18,597 bases of DNA from Acetofilamentum sp. Its GTDB lineage: Bacteria > Bacteroidota > Bacteroidia > Bacteroidales > DTU049. Location of the stretch: assembly GCA_020720525.1 (NCBI GenBank), contig DYON01000017.1:1-18597 (forward strand), read 5' to 3'. The notes beneath the pieces were generated by a model that saw nothing but the letters and a program-made list of their open reading frames with translations, did not search any database and was not told the origin of the DNA. Below are positions 7,489 to 15,900 of the stretch, piece after piece. The stretch's first letter is position 1, and each line of letters starts with the position of its first letter. The position numbers were made by a program, and so were the translations under genes.

Positions 7489-8499
7489 TTACAACACTAT
7501 AACTTCGGGGTGCAATTGTATTCCGAAGTTATTTTTTATGCTCTCCACTATACGATCGGCCAATTCGAGCACATCTTTCCCTGTTGCCCAACCAAGATTC
7601 ACCAAAATGAGCGCTTGATTTTCGTGAACGCCAGCTCCGTTTAAACGAACGCCCTTCCATTCGCATTGTTCAATAAGCCAAGCTGCTGGAATTTTGTAGG
7701 TAGTTTCCGACTCAACATAAAAAGGCATTTGTGGGTGTTTTGCCCTTATCGATTCAAACAGTTCGGCACCGACCACTGGGTTTTTGAAGAAACTTCCTGC
7801 ATTGCCAATTTTTTTGTAATCGGGAAGCTTACTGTTGCGAATTTCGACCACCGCACTGCGCACAACCAACGGATTACCTGAATCTAATTCGTTTTTCTCC
7901 AAATAGTCTTCGAGTGCTTGGTAATATGTTTGAGTTTGCGCCATTTTGCTCAAGGCAAATTCGATCCAAATAACCACCCACGACGGATGCTGTTTGAAAA
8001 TACTTTGCCTGTAGCCAAATTCGCAATATTCTTTTTCGAGTGTAGCAAACAATCCAGTCTCCCAATCGAAACAATGAACACGTTCAATAAACTGGGCTGC
8101 TTCGGCTCCATAAGCACCAATATTCTGAACGGGTGAACTTCCTACCGTTCCAGGAATGAGCGACAAGTTTTCGAGTCCAAAATATCCTTTTGCCAACGTT
8201 TGCTCAACAAATTCGTCCCAAATACAACCAGCTCCAGCTTGAATCAACACATAGTCTTGATATTCTTCAATTACTTCCCAGCTGTTGTTTGCCATACGAA
8301 TGAGCGTACCCTCATAATCGCGCGAAAAAAGCAGATTGCTTCCCTGCCCTATGCAATAGTATGGCTTTGGAAAATCGCTCGTCGAATCGGACAAAGCCTG
8401 CAAATCGTCCCAATCTTCAATTTCGATTAAGCACGCTGCTTTTGCATCGAGGCCAAAAGTATTGAAATCTTTTAGCGAAACATGGTAGTTAATCTTCAT
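7489..8499 (-). CDS. murB: UDP-N-acetylenolpyruvoylglucosamine reductase MurB
   Basis: MurB is the cytoplasmic FAD enzyme that reduces UDP-GlcNAc-enolpyruvate with NADPH to UDP-MurNAc, the second committed step of peptidoglycan synthesis. At 336 residues it is like the E. coli (type I) enzyme. Motifs seen are GQGSNLLFS (FAD binding), LSLIPGTVGSSPVQNIGAYGAE, FGYRQSIFK, GNAGSFFKNP with the catalytic Ser, and the final LHPEV with the catalytic Glu. The reading frame is open 12 codons further upstream, but MKINYHVSLKDFNTFG at 8499 fits the family start. That start overlaps the end of the RseC-like gene by 11 bases, so the two are probably translationally coupled. Its 3' end carries the terminator of the facing rpmG operon. 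Confidence 0.96.
   Translation of the reverse strand: MKINYHVSLKDFNTFGLDAKAACLIEIEDWDDLQALSDSTSDFPKPYYCIGQGSNLLFSRDYEGTLIRMANNSWEVIEEYQDYVLIQAGAGCIWDEFVEQTLAKGYFGLENLSLIPGTVGSSPVQNIGAYGAEAAQFIERVHCFDWETGLFATLEKEYCEFGYRQSIFKQHPSWVVIWIEFALSKMAQTQTYYQALEDYLEKNELDSGNPLVVRSAVVEIRNSKLPDYKKIGNAGSFFKNPVVGAELFESIRAKHPQMPFYVESETTYKIPAAWLIEQCEWKGVRLNGAGVHENQALILVNLGWATGKDVLELADRIVESIKNNFGIQLHPEVIVL
7499..7537 (+). terminator. Rho-independent terminator of rpmG-DUF4295, inside the murB 3' end
   Basis: ATAACTTCGG (7499-7508) and CCGAAGTTAT (7523-7532) form a perfect 10-bp stem, and the inner 14 bases can pair further around AATT through G-T and Watson-Crick pairs. A run of six T (7532-7537) follows on the plus strand. 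The minus-strand side lacks a T-tract, so it acts one way. It overlaps the last codons of murB. Confidence 0.85.
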
Positions 8500-8908
8500 A
8501 TTTTGAGACGGTATAAGCGAATTTTTTAGCAGCACCTTTTCGGGTCAAATACAGAATTAAAAAATATGCTGCAGTTGCAACTAGCGAACCTAAACCAGCA
8601 ATAGCTTCGTTGAGACCGCATGCCGACATTACAAAAAACGAAGTTGCAAGTATTACTATTGGCAGAATAAAGCTTAGCAAAACTGCCAGCAATCCTAATC
8701 CTTCGCTGATTGTAAGTTTCACCCATTGCCCGGCTTTAAAATCGGCAGCATTTGCAATTTTTACTTCAAAAACTTTTTCCTTAGCATCGGACGGATTGCA
8801 AACCGATTTCACCTGGCACGAAACGCAGGCACCAACCGACACAATTGTAATGACCAACTCGCCCTGACGGACTTCGCTCACAATGCCATCGTGTTCAATT
8901 TTTTCCAT
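8489..8908 (-). CDS. RseC/MucC-family inner-membrane protein
   Basis: A 139-residue protein with the layout of RseC (SoxR-reducing-system/sigma-E-linked family, Pfam RseC_MucC). It has an N-terminal soluble part with a cysteine cluster, GACVSCQVKSVC (Cys28, Cys31, Cys37), then two membrane helices at about 72-94 and 101-121 separated by a short turn. In Bacteroidota such proteins usually precede the Rnf electron-transport genes; no rnf gene is near here. The frame is open upstream to 8986, but MEKIEHDGIVSEV at 8908 is the family-like start and leaves a 5-base gap after the SDR stop. It overlaps murB by 11 bases. The family assignment is good; its electron partner here is unknown. Confidence 0.88.
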   Translation of the reverse strand: MEKIEHDGIVSEVRQGELVITIVSVGACVSCQVKSVCNPSDAKEKVFEVKIANAADFKAGQWVKLTISEGLGLLAVLLSFILPIVILATSFFVMSACGLNEAIAGLGSLVATAAYFLILYLTRKGAAKKFAYTVSKYED

Positions 8909-8913
8909 TTTTA

Positions 8914-9612
8914 TCAGGGATTTCCTAGTGAAAGAGGTATGATTTTTCCATTCATAAAGCGATGGGCGGTGGTGGCAAATTGCCAAATAAATTGTCCTGC
9001 TTCTTCGGGCAACACCGAAGCTTTAAATCCTGGAAATGCTTCTTCGAGCATATCGGTTTGCACAGAACCTGGCGCAATAGCATTCACAAAAACACCATTG
9101 GGCTTTAATTCTTCGGCCAAACTTTCGGTTAGATTGGCAATAGCAGCTTTCGAGGCGCTGTAAACGGTCAATCCGGGAAATTTCTGACTACCCTGAAAAC
9201 CTCCCATGCTGCTTATGTTTACAATATGAGCACCTTTTGGCATGTGTGGCAAGATGGCCTGAATAAGCCTGAATGGAGACCAAAAATTGAGTCGAAAACA
9301 ACGCTCATAGTCGCCTTCGTTCGTATCGAGAAAATCCTTCTTCACCAGCATGCCAGCATTGTTGATTAGTATTTGCGGACGAAAATTGAGCGTTGTAATC
9401 ATTCTTGCTAAAGTCGGCAAATAAGCATCGAGCATCAAATCGGCTTCCAAGCCATGAAACGTGGAGTTTGTTTGAGCACCCACTTTGCTAAGTTCTTCGA
9501 ACGAATTGCTGCTTTTGCTGATACCAACAACCCTGTTGCTGGTCTGTTTTAGAGCCTCAACAGCAATAGCATTGCCAATTCCCCGACCAACACCTGTGAT
9601 TATGATATCCAT
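8914..9612 (-). CDS. Short-chain dehydrogenase/reductase (SDR)
   Basis: A classical SDR of 232 residues. The Rossmann nucleotide-binding motif TGVGRGIG is at 6-13, NNAG at 84-87, the structural Asn at 109, the catalytic Ser within NISS (132-135), YSASK with Tyr151 and Lys155, and the PG motif at 181-182. About three extra residues lie between the Ser and Tyr compared with the common spacing. Substrate cannot be read from the sequence. The frame stays open for 28 codons upstream, but those residues are unlike an SDR and pass the predicted -7 box region, so MDIIITG at 9612 is chosen. It is the first gene of a packed minus-strand unit with the RseC-like gene and murB. Confidence 0.93.
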   Translation of the reverse strand: MDIIITGVGRGIGNAIAVEALKQTSNRVVGISKSSNSFEELSKVGAQTNSTFHGLEADLMLDAYLPTLARMITTLNFRPQILINNAGMLVKKDFLDTNEGDYERCFRLNFWSPFRLIQAILPHMPKGAHIVNISSMGGFQGSQKFPGLTVYSASKAAIANLTESLAEELKPNGVFVNAIAPGSVQTDMLEEAFPGFKASVLPEEAGQFIWQFATTAHRFMNGKIIPLSLGNP

Positions 9613-9678
9613 TTCAGTTCCTTTTTTTGATACCGTTGAAAAGCAAGTTGAGCAATTCGTCAATCCGATTTTCGATGT

Positions 9679-9686
9679 CAAAGGTA
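9679..9686 (-). promoter_or_regulatory. Promoter -7 box of the SDR-rseC-murB unit
   Basis: On the minus strand this reads TACCTTTG, matching TAnnTTTG, about 66 bases before the SDR start. No clear -33 TTTG lies at the right distance. It supports the shorter SDR start. Confidence 0.5.
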
Positions 9687-9741
9687 AAAAAAACAAACGA
9701 AGGGTTGATTGTTTTGGCGCGCAATTTCATCCATGTTTTTA

Positions 9742-9772
9742 TTCGTACTCTAAAAATGGTTTAGTATTTTTG
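9742..9772 (+). promoter_or_regulatory. Promoter of the glutamine amidotransferase gene
   Basis: TTCG (9742-9745, one mismatch to TTTG), a 19-base spacer, then TATTTTTG (9765-9772). The box ends only 10 bases before the ATG, so the leader is predicted to be about 4-6 bases. It is back-to-back with the SDR promoter. Confidence 0.65.
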
Positions 9773-9782
9773 CATCTTTCAT

Positions 9783-10352
9783 ATGAGTAAGATTCTTCTA
9801 ATAGATAATTTCGACTCGTTCACGCATATCCTGCGCGAAAGCTTGCTGGTTGCTGGTGCCGAAGAAGTCGATATTGTTCCTGTAAACCAAATTGAGCCAA
9901 AAATCACTGCCAACTACAGCAAAATTGTTATTTCGCCTGGCCCAGGAACTCCGAACGACAACAATTTGCCCGACTTAATTCAATCCATTGCTTCTCAAAA
10001 GTCGATTCTTGGTGTGTGTTTGGGCATGCAAGCCATAGTAATGGCTTATGGCGGACAAATTATCAATTTACAGCAGGTATTCCATGGCGAGAAACGACTT
10101 ATTACAACAACAAAATCTATTCTTTTCAAATCTATATTATCACAAATGGAAGTAGGTCTATATCATTCATGGGCGGTACACATAGAAACCCTCCCCAAAG
10201 AATTGAAGGCCACTGCCATTTCGGGAGATGGAATACTGATGGCTTTAGAGCATCAATCGCTTCCCATTTTTGGAGTACAGTTTCATCCCGAGTCGTATTT
10301 GACCAAAGATGGATTGCAGGTTTTAAAAAATTGGATAGAGTTAAAAGACTAA
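9783..10352 (+). CDS. PabA/TrpG-type glutamine amidotransferase (aminodeoxychorismate/anthranilate synthase component II)
   Basis: A 189-residue class I glutamine amidotransferase that would release ammonia from glutamine for a chorismate-using partner: PabB (folate) or TrpE (tryptophan). It has NFDSF near the start, SPGPGTP (51-57), the nucleophile Cys79 in GVCLGMQ, YHSWAV (127-132) and the His168/Glu170 pair in FHPES, so the catalytic triad is complete. The usual His in GVCLGHQ is Met, and the NFDSFTHILRESL segment departs from the common NYDSFTYN form, so it is somewhat divergent. No trp or pab gene is adjacent, so PabA and TrpG cannot be told apart by context. The folate gene folD is 7.4 kb away and separate. 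An RNA methyltransferase gene follows. Confidence 0.9.
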   Translation: MSKILLIDNFDSFTHILRESLLVAGAEEVDIVPVNQIEPKITANYSKIVISPGPGTPNDNNLPDLIQSIASQKSILGVCLGMQAIVMAYGGQIINLQQVFHGEKRLITTTKSILFKSILSQMEVGLYHSWAVHIETLPKELKATAISGDGILMALEHQSLPIFGVQFHPESYLTKDGLQVLKNWIELKD

Positions 10353-10402
10353 AAGTTAATCGAACAATAGTGAAAAAGAAATTTTAAAAAGAACTTTGTT
10401 GC

Positions 10403-10410
10403 TACATTTG
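10403..10410 (+). promoter_or_regulatory. Promoter -7 box before the RNA methyltransferase
   Basis: TACATTTG fits TAnnTTTG. It lies inside the upstream extension of the reading frame (which is open from 10396), so translation must start downstream, at 10432 or 10444. The -33 element is poor. Confidence 0.5.
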
Positions 10411-10431
10411 TCAACGCAAAAAAATTATTGG

Positions 10432-11004
10432 ATGAAAAAAAGTATGGAAGAGCTCAATAGGCTCTCAACCGAAGAATTTGAAGTTGCCGAAAAGCTTCCA
10501 CTGGTGGTTGTATTAAATAATATAAGGAGTCAGCACAATGTTGGGGCGGTTTTTCGCACTTCCGATGCTTTTAGGGTTACAGAAATAATTTTGTGTGGCA
10601 TTACAGCAACTCCGCCCAACAAAGAAATTCAAAAATCGGCTTTAGGAGCCACCGATTCGGTGAAATGGAGCTATTCCGAAACTACCGAAAAAGCAATTGA
10701 AAAGTTGAAGACAGATGGTTTTTTTGTGGTGGGAATCGAGCAAGCCCACAATAGTGTCGATATAATGGGAAAAGAGATTTTTTTTGAAAATAAAAAAACG
10801 GCAGTTGTTTTTGGCAACGAAGTGTTCGGAATTGAAGATTCGGTTTTAGATTTATGCGATGCAATTATTGAAATTCCACAGCATGGAACCAAGCATTCAC
10901 TCAATGTTTCGGTATGTGCCGGCATTGTAATCTGGGAGTTTTATCGGAGACATACAAACAATTATCCATTAAAGTTTTCGAGTTTGTATGTAAACAACAA
11001 ATAA
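10432..11004 (+). CDS. SpoU/TrmH-family RNA 2'-O-methyltransferase
   Basis: A SPOUT-fold enzyme that transfers a methyl group from S-adenosylmethionine to a ribose 2'-OH of tRNA or rRNA. Taking the ATG at 10432 it has 190 residues. The three SpoU motifs are present: NIRSQHNVGAVFRTSDAF (motif 1, with Asn and Arg), VVFGNEVFGI (motif 2) and IPQHGTKHSLNVSVCAGI (motif 3, knot region with SLNVS). There is no N-terminal L30e-like substrate domain, only a short leader of about 35 residues, so the target RNA cannot be named. The ATG at 10444 is also possible; the one at 10396 lies upstream of the predicted transcription start and is rejected. Confidence 0.93.
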   Translation: MKKSMEELNRLSTEEFEVAEKLPLVVVLNNIRSQHNVGAVFRTSDAFRVTEIILCGITATPPNKEIQKSALGATDSVKWSYSETTEKAIEKLKTDGFFVVGIEQAHNSVDIMGKEIFFENKKTAVVFGNEVFGIEDSVLDLCDAIIEIPQHGTKHSLNVSVCAGIVIWEFYRRHTNNYPLKFSSLYVNNK

Positions 11005-11038
11005 TGCATACAAAAAAAAATTTCTATATTTGTACAAA
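10983..11038. promoter_or_regulatory. Cluster of TTTGTA/TACAAA half-sites upstream of the OmpA/TPR lipoprotein gene
   Basis: TTTGTATG (10983-10990) and CATACAAA (11007-11014) are an exact inverted repeat around a 16-base spacer that covers the methyltransferase stop. A separate perfect palindrome TTTGTACAAA (11029-11038) overlaps the first promoter box. The shared half-site suggests a binding site for a regulator, but the region is AT-rich and chance is possible. The A-tract after the first repeat is on the wrong side for a plus-strand terminator. Confidence 0.3.
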
Positions 11039-11051
11039 ATTCCTATTTTTG
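11021..11051 (+). promoter_or_regulatory. Tandem promoters of the OmpA/TPR lipoprotein gene
   Basis: Two -7 boxes lie 19 bases apart: TATATTTG (11025-11032) and TATTTTTG (11044-11051). For the second, TTTC at 11021-11024 sits exactly 19 bases upstream as a near-consensus -33 element. The leader from the second box would be about 33 bases. Confidence 0.65.
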
Positions 11052-11090
11052 CAGTTCAAAAGAAAAAGTAACCAATAAACAACCAAACTT

Positions 11091-12848
11091 ATGAAAAACC
11101 TTAATCTGAAAGTTGTTGTTGCTCTCGTTTTGTCAGCGGCATTGATGTCAGGTTGTGGTCTCAAAAAAATGGCCAAAAAATACAATACGGTCAAATATGA
11201 GGCAACTCCTGAAGTACTCGAAACCCATGGCGGCAAGATCAACACTGCCGTTAAAGGCGTTTTCCCTGCCAAGTATTTCGACAAAAAAGTAGTAGTTGAA
11301 TTCACCCCTGTTTTGAAATGGGAAGGTGGAAGCTATACTTGCAAGAGCGTCAAAGTTCAGGGCGAAAAAATTACAACAGCCGACGGAACAGTCATCAAGA
11401 AAAAAGATGGTGGATCGTTCAACTGGGCCGATGTGATTCCTTACAAACCCGAAATGAATGCTTCGGAGCTTGTAGTGAACGCTAAAGCAACCAAGGGCAA
11501 AAAAACCATCGAATTGGGCGAAGTGAAACTTGCCGACGGTGTTATTTACACCAGCGAGCGCGTTGCCCGCGACGAAGATCTTGCTCAGGCTGAGCATGGT
11601 TACAAAAAAGAAGTTCTCATTACCGAGAAAGCTAACTTGTATTTCGACTACAACAGTTCGAATCTTAGCATGACTCAGAAACTCAACAAAGAAGAAGCCA
11701 ATAAGGTTATTCTAAAAAAAGTTGAAGATTTTATTGCAAAAGGCTGGAAAGTAAAAACCATCGACCTCAATGCATGGGCATCTCCTGAAGGCGAAGAAGC
11801 ATACAATGCTAAACTAACCGAAGAACGTGCTGATGCTGCAAAAAAATATGTTGATTTGTTTATCGAAAAACTCGACAAGCAAAAAGCCAAAGATCAGAAT
11901 AAAAAATACGAAGAAGTAAAGCGCGAATACACCACCAACCCAAAGGCCAATGGTGAAGATTTCGAAGGTTTCATGGCTTCTATCGAAAAATCGAGCATCA
12001 AAGAAAAACAAGCTATTATCAATGTGATTAAATCACAACCCGATAAAGCTCAGCGCGAACAGGAAATCAAAAACATGACTGTTATTTATGCTGAAGTTGA
12101 ACAAATTCTTGAGCCTCTACGTCGTTCCGAAATCACTGTTGTTTGCTACGAACCAAAACGTACCGACGAAAACATTGCTATGCTTTCGACCACAGCTCCA
12201 GATAGTTTGAAAGCCGAAGAACTTCTCTATGCTGCTACTCTTACTCTCGACGAAAACACCCAGCTCAATATTTACAAATCGGGTACCAAAACATACTCCG
12301 ACAACTGGAAATTCTGGAACAACGCTGGTTACATCCTTCTCAAACAGAACAAACTCAGCGATGCTACTCCATTTATTGAAAAAGCTAACGCTCTTTCTCC
12401 AAACAATCCTGTTGTTATGGCCAATATGGGCGTTATTGCTTCTTGGAACAAAGATTATGCAACTGCAAAATCGCGTTACGAAGCAGCTCAAAGTGGTGGA
12501 ATCAGCATGAATTACAACCTTGGAATCCTCAAAATTCGCGAAGGCGACTATGATGGAGCTCTTTCGTTGTTCGGAAGCACAACCTGCCGCTACAATGTTG
12601 CTCTTGCCAAATTGCTCAAACTCGACAATGGTGGAGCTACAACCAATCTTGATTGCGTTAAACCACAAACCGCAGCTGTTTATTATCTCAAAGCTGTTGT
12701 TGGAGCCCGCACAGGAAACACAAGCATGATGTACGACAACCTGAAAAAAGCTATCGAAGCCGATGCTTCATACAAAGCTCAGGCCAAGGAAGACCGCGAA
12801 TTCCTCAAATACTTCAACGCTACCGACTTCCAGAACATCGTGAAATAA
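11091..12848 (+). CDS. Lipoprotein with a split OmpA-like domain and TPR repeats
   Basis: A 585-residue envelope protein. The signal peptide ends in a lipobox-like ALMSGC, with the lipidated Cys at residue 22. The next residues (GLKKMAKKYN) are basic, without the acidic surface-export signal, suggesting it faces the periplasm. Residues of about 180-255 look like the start of an OmpA-type peptidoglycan-binding fold: LYFDYNSSNLS, then LNAWASPEGEEAYNAKLTEERA. The usual closing strand (like NRRVEI) appears only near residue 343 as LRRSEITVVCYEP, so a charged helical segment of about 85 residues is inserted between. Residues of about 375-520 are TPR-like helices (WNNAGYILLKQNKLSDATPFIEKA and following). 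Function is probably envelope scaffolding. The promoters and the strong terminator at both ends show a single-gene unit, probably well expressed. Confidence 0.85.
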   Translation: MKNLNLKVVVALVLSAALMSGCGLKKMAKKYNTVKYEATPEVLETHGGKINTAVKGVFPAKYFDKKVVVEFTPVLKWEGGSYTCKSVKVQGEKITTADGTVIKKKDGGSFNWADVIPYKPEMNASELVVNAKATKGKKTIELGEVKLADGVIYTSERVARDEDLAQAEHGYKKEVLITEKANLYFDYNSSNLSMTQKLNKEEANKVILKKVEDFIAKGWKVKTIDLNAWASPEGEEAYNAKLTEERADAAKKYVDLFIEKLDKQKAKDQNKKYEEVKREYTTNPKANGEDFEGFMASIEKSSIKEKQAIINVIKSQPDKAQREQEIKNMTVIYAEVEQILEPLRRSEITVVCYEPKRTDENIAMLSTTAPDSLKAEELLYAATLTLDENTQLNIYKSGTKTYSDNWKFWNNAGYILLKQNKLSDATPFIEKANALSPNNPVVMANMGVIASWNKDYATAKSRYEAAQSGGISMNYNLGILKIREGDYDGALSLFGSTTCRYNVALAKLLKLDNGGATTNLDCVKPQTAAVYYLKAVVGARTGNTSMMYDNLKKAIEADASYKAQAKEDREFLKYFNATDFQNIVK

Positions 12849-12869
12849 TAATTTCCGATTTCATTATAG

Positions 12870-12899
12870 AAAAGGCTTTCCGAAAGGGAAGCCTTTTTT
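12870..12899 (+). terminator. Rho-independent terminator of the OmpA/TPR lipoprotein gene
   Basis: AAAGGCTTTCC (12871-12881) pairs with GGGAAGCCTTT (12886-12896) through 11 bp with one T-G pair, closed by a GAAA tetraloop. A 12870 can pair with T 12897, and six T (12894-12899) end it. It lies 22 bases after the stop codon. Confidence 0.9.
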
Positions 12900-12929
12900 G
12901 TGCTTTAAAATGCAATATTCCTACCTTTG
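12897..12929 (+). promoter_or_regulatory. Promoter of the UvrA-like gene, overlapping the terminator tail
   Basis: TTTG (12897-12900) is made by the last T residues of the terminator, and TACCTTTG (12922-12929) is the -7 box, with a 21-base spacer. The ATG begins 5 bases after the box, where transcription should itself begin, so the mRNA is predicted to be leaderless. Confidence 0.65.
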
Positions 12930-12933
12930 CACC

Positions 12934-15900
12934 ATGAATCGCCACATCACCATCCGCAATGCGCACGCCAACAACCTGAAGAATATCAGCCTCGAAATTC
13001 CAACGGGAAAGCTTGTGGTAGTGTGTGGTGTGAGTGGCAGCGGAAAGTCGTCGCTTCTACACGATATTCTTGGAAAAGAAGGTCAGCGACTGTTTCACGA
13101 GCATTTTCTGTCGGGAAGCCAGCGGCAAAACTTCCGACTCGGGCGTCCCGAAGCAGATAGCATCAAAGGGCTGAATGCCGTGATTGCTCTTAGTCAACAA
13201 GGAAACGCTTCGAGTCCGCGCTCGACGGTTGGTACCATCACTGGTTTGTGGGATTTGCTCCGACTTCTTTTTGCCCGTTTTGCGCAAAGCAAAAGTGTGC
13301 CGGAAGCCAATCGCAGTTTGTTTTCGTTCAATAGCCCAACTGGGCAATGCCCCCAATGCAAAGGCTTGGGCGTCGAAGACCACATCGATCCATTATTGTT
13401 GATTGGCGACGACAGCAAAACCATTCGCGAAGGCGCTTTGGTGCTCACCACGCCCAATGGTTACATTATTTACTCGCAGGTAACCATGAACGAGCTCAAC
13501 AAGGTTTGCAATGCCGAAGGCTTTTCGGTCGATATACCCTGGCGCGAGCTTTCCGAGGAAAAAAAAAATATTATTTACAATGGTTCAGAAAAAATAAAAA
13601 TTCTATTTGGCAAACATACGCTCGAATCGCGCATGAAATGGGTCGGAATTACCGCCAAGCCGCGCGAAGAAGGATTTTATAAAGGAATTGTTCCGGTGAT
13701 GGAAGAAATTCTGAATCGCGACCGAAATCCTAATATTCTGCGTTTTGCGCGCTCGTTTACGTGCAATGCGTGCAATGGAACACGTTTGCGACCCGAAGCA
13801 CTGTCGTTTAGCTTTAAAAACAACAATATCGACCATTTTCATCGGATGGCTATTGGCGAAATTCACCATTTTTTCAGCAATTTGGAAGCCGAAAACGAAG
13901 CGGAAAAGCAAATATTTGGACAGATTGTTAAGAAAACGACTGTTTTGCTCGAATTGGGCTCAGGCTATTTATCGCTCAATCGCGAATCGGCAACATTGTC
14001 GGTGGGCGAACTCAATCGACTTCGGTTGGCATCGTACACAACTTCTGGCTTGCGCAATATTCTTTATCTTCTCGACGAACCTGGAGCAGGACTTCATTTC
14101 AGCGAGCTCACTTCCATGATGAAGGTGCTGAGGCGGCTGGTCGAAAATGGGAACACAGTACTTGTGGCCGATCATCACGAGCAAAATTTGGCACTGGCCG
14201 ATTTTGTGATAGAAATTGGACCTGGGGCTGGAAACAATGGCGGACATGTTCTGTTTTCGGGGTCTGCCGATGCTTATTTTTCGTCAACGGTTGAGGGGAG
14301 CCAAACCCAGCCATTTTTCATCGACAAGGTTGAGCCTGTTTCGGCCGAACCAACCTCCGAAGCGTTTGTGATTCAGAATGCCGAGCTTCACAATTTGAAG
14401 AATATCGATGTTCCTGTTTTTCATAATGCATTTAATATGGTGGTTGGAGTTTCGGGCGCAGGAAAAACTACTTTGCTGAAAGTGCTTCACAATCAGGCGC
14501 AAAGCCGAAAAAGCTTTGGTAAAATTGTTCATATAGATTCAACTCCTTTTGGCCGAAGTCCACGCAGCAATCCGGCTACATACACCGGACTTTCGGATGT
14601 GCTACGCGATTTGTTTGCGGCTGCGCCCGAAGCAAAAAAACGACGATTTACGAAAACCCATTTTTCTCTTGCAGTACCTGGTGGTCGCTGCGAAGATTGT
14701 CAAGGTGCTGGATTGAAGCAAATTGGAATGCATTTTCTTGGCAATGTCGAAATTCCTTGCGAAACCTGCCACGGAAAGCGCTTTTCGGCCGATGTGCTCG
14801 AAGTGCGTGTTGCCGACAAAAATATGTTCGATGTTCTCGATATGACTGTTGCTGATGCACATGCGTTTTTCGAAAATGAGCCAAAAATCAGAAAATATAC
14901 GCAACCCTTGATCGACTTAGGTTTGGGTTATGTCAAACTCGGGCAATCGTCAACAACGCTGTCGGGTGGCGAAGCTCAACGCGTGAAATTGGCTTCGGAG
15001 CTTGTTCGGAGCGCAACAGCTTCAACCCTTTTTATTCTCGATGAACCTGCAACTGGGCTTCATCCATACGATGTAGGAAATCTGATTTTAGCAATTCGAA
15101 AGCTGTCTGCCAAACACACGGTAGTAATTGCTGGCCACGATTTACGAATGATTGCTCAAGCCGATTTTGTTGTTGAATTAGGACCCGGAAGCGGCAATGA
15201 TGGTGGAAATGTTGTTTTTGCTGGCACTCCGGCTGCTTTGATGGCGAAAGCCGATTCGCTCACTGGAAAAGCATTGATTTCGCAAAAGAATTTTAAAAAA
15301 CCAATTTGCAAAGAGGTTGCAGATTTGTCGGGTTTGCCTGTGGTTCTTAAAAATGTTGGCACCAACAATTTGCAAATCGACGAAGTTACATTTGAGGCAA
15401 ATAGGCTTACTGCTGTTTGCGGACCATCGGGTAGCGGAAAATCGTCGCTGGTGTTCGATACGTTGTATTCTGCTTCGCAAAATGCGCTGCTCGACGGGCT
15501 TTCGTTTCGGATTCGCCAAAATATGAGCAAAGCTGGAAATGCTGTTCTCGACGAATTTTCGGGACTCATGCCAGCCATTGCACTCGAAAAGAAAAGCGCT
15601 TCGAAAAATCCCCGCTCGACAGTTGCGACATACACTGGCGTTTACGATCTGTACCGACTTTTGATGAGTCGTTTTTCGAAAAACAACAACGAGCCTTGCA
15701 AGCTGTATTCAACTGCATTTTCGTTCAATCACGAGCAAGGAGCTTGCCCCGAATGTCATGGCTTGGGATATATTACTCAATGCGATCCGCAAAAGTTGGT
15801 AAGCAATCCTGCTTTATCGCTCGAAGATGGCGCACTCGATGGCAGTAAGCCAGGCAAATTCTACGGAGAAACGCTTGGTCAGTATGTGGCTACTTTGCGT

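Noticed and set aside
12898..12933. Twelve extra N-terminal codons for the UvrA-like protein
   Set aside because: They run through the terminator tail and promoter boxes, and the UvrA-like sequence begins at MNRHITIRNAHANNLKNI.
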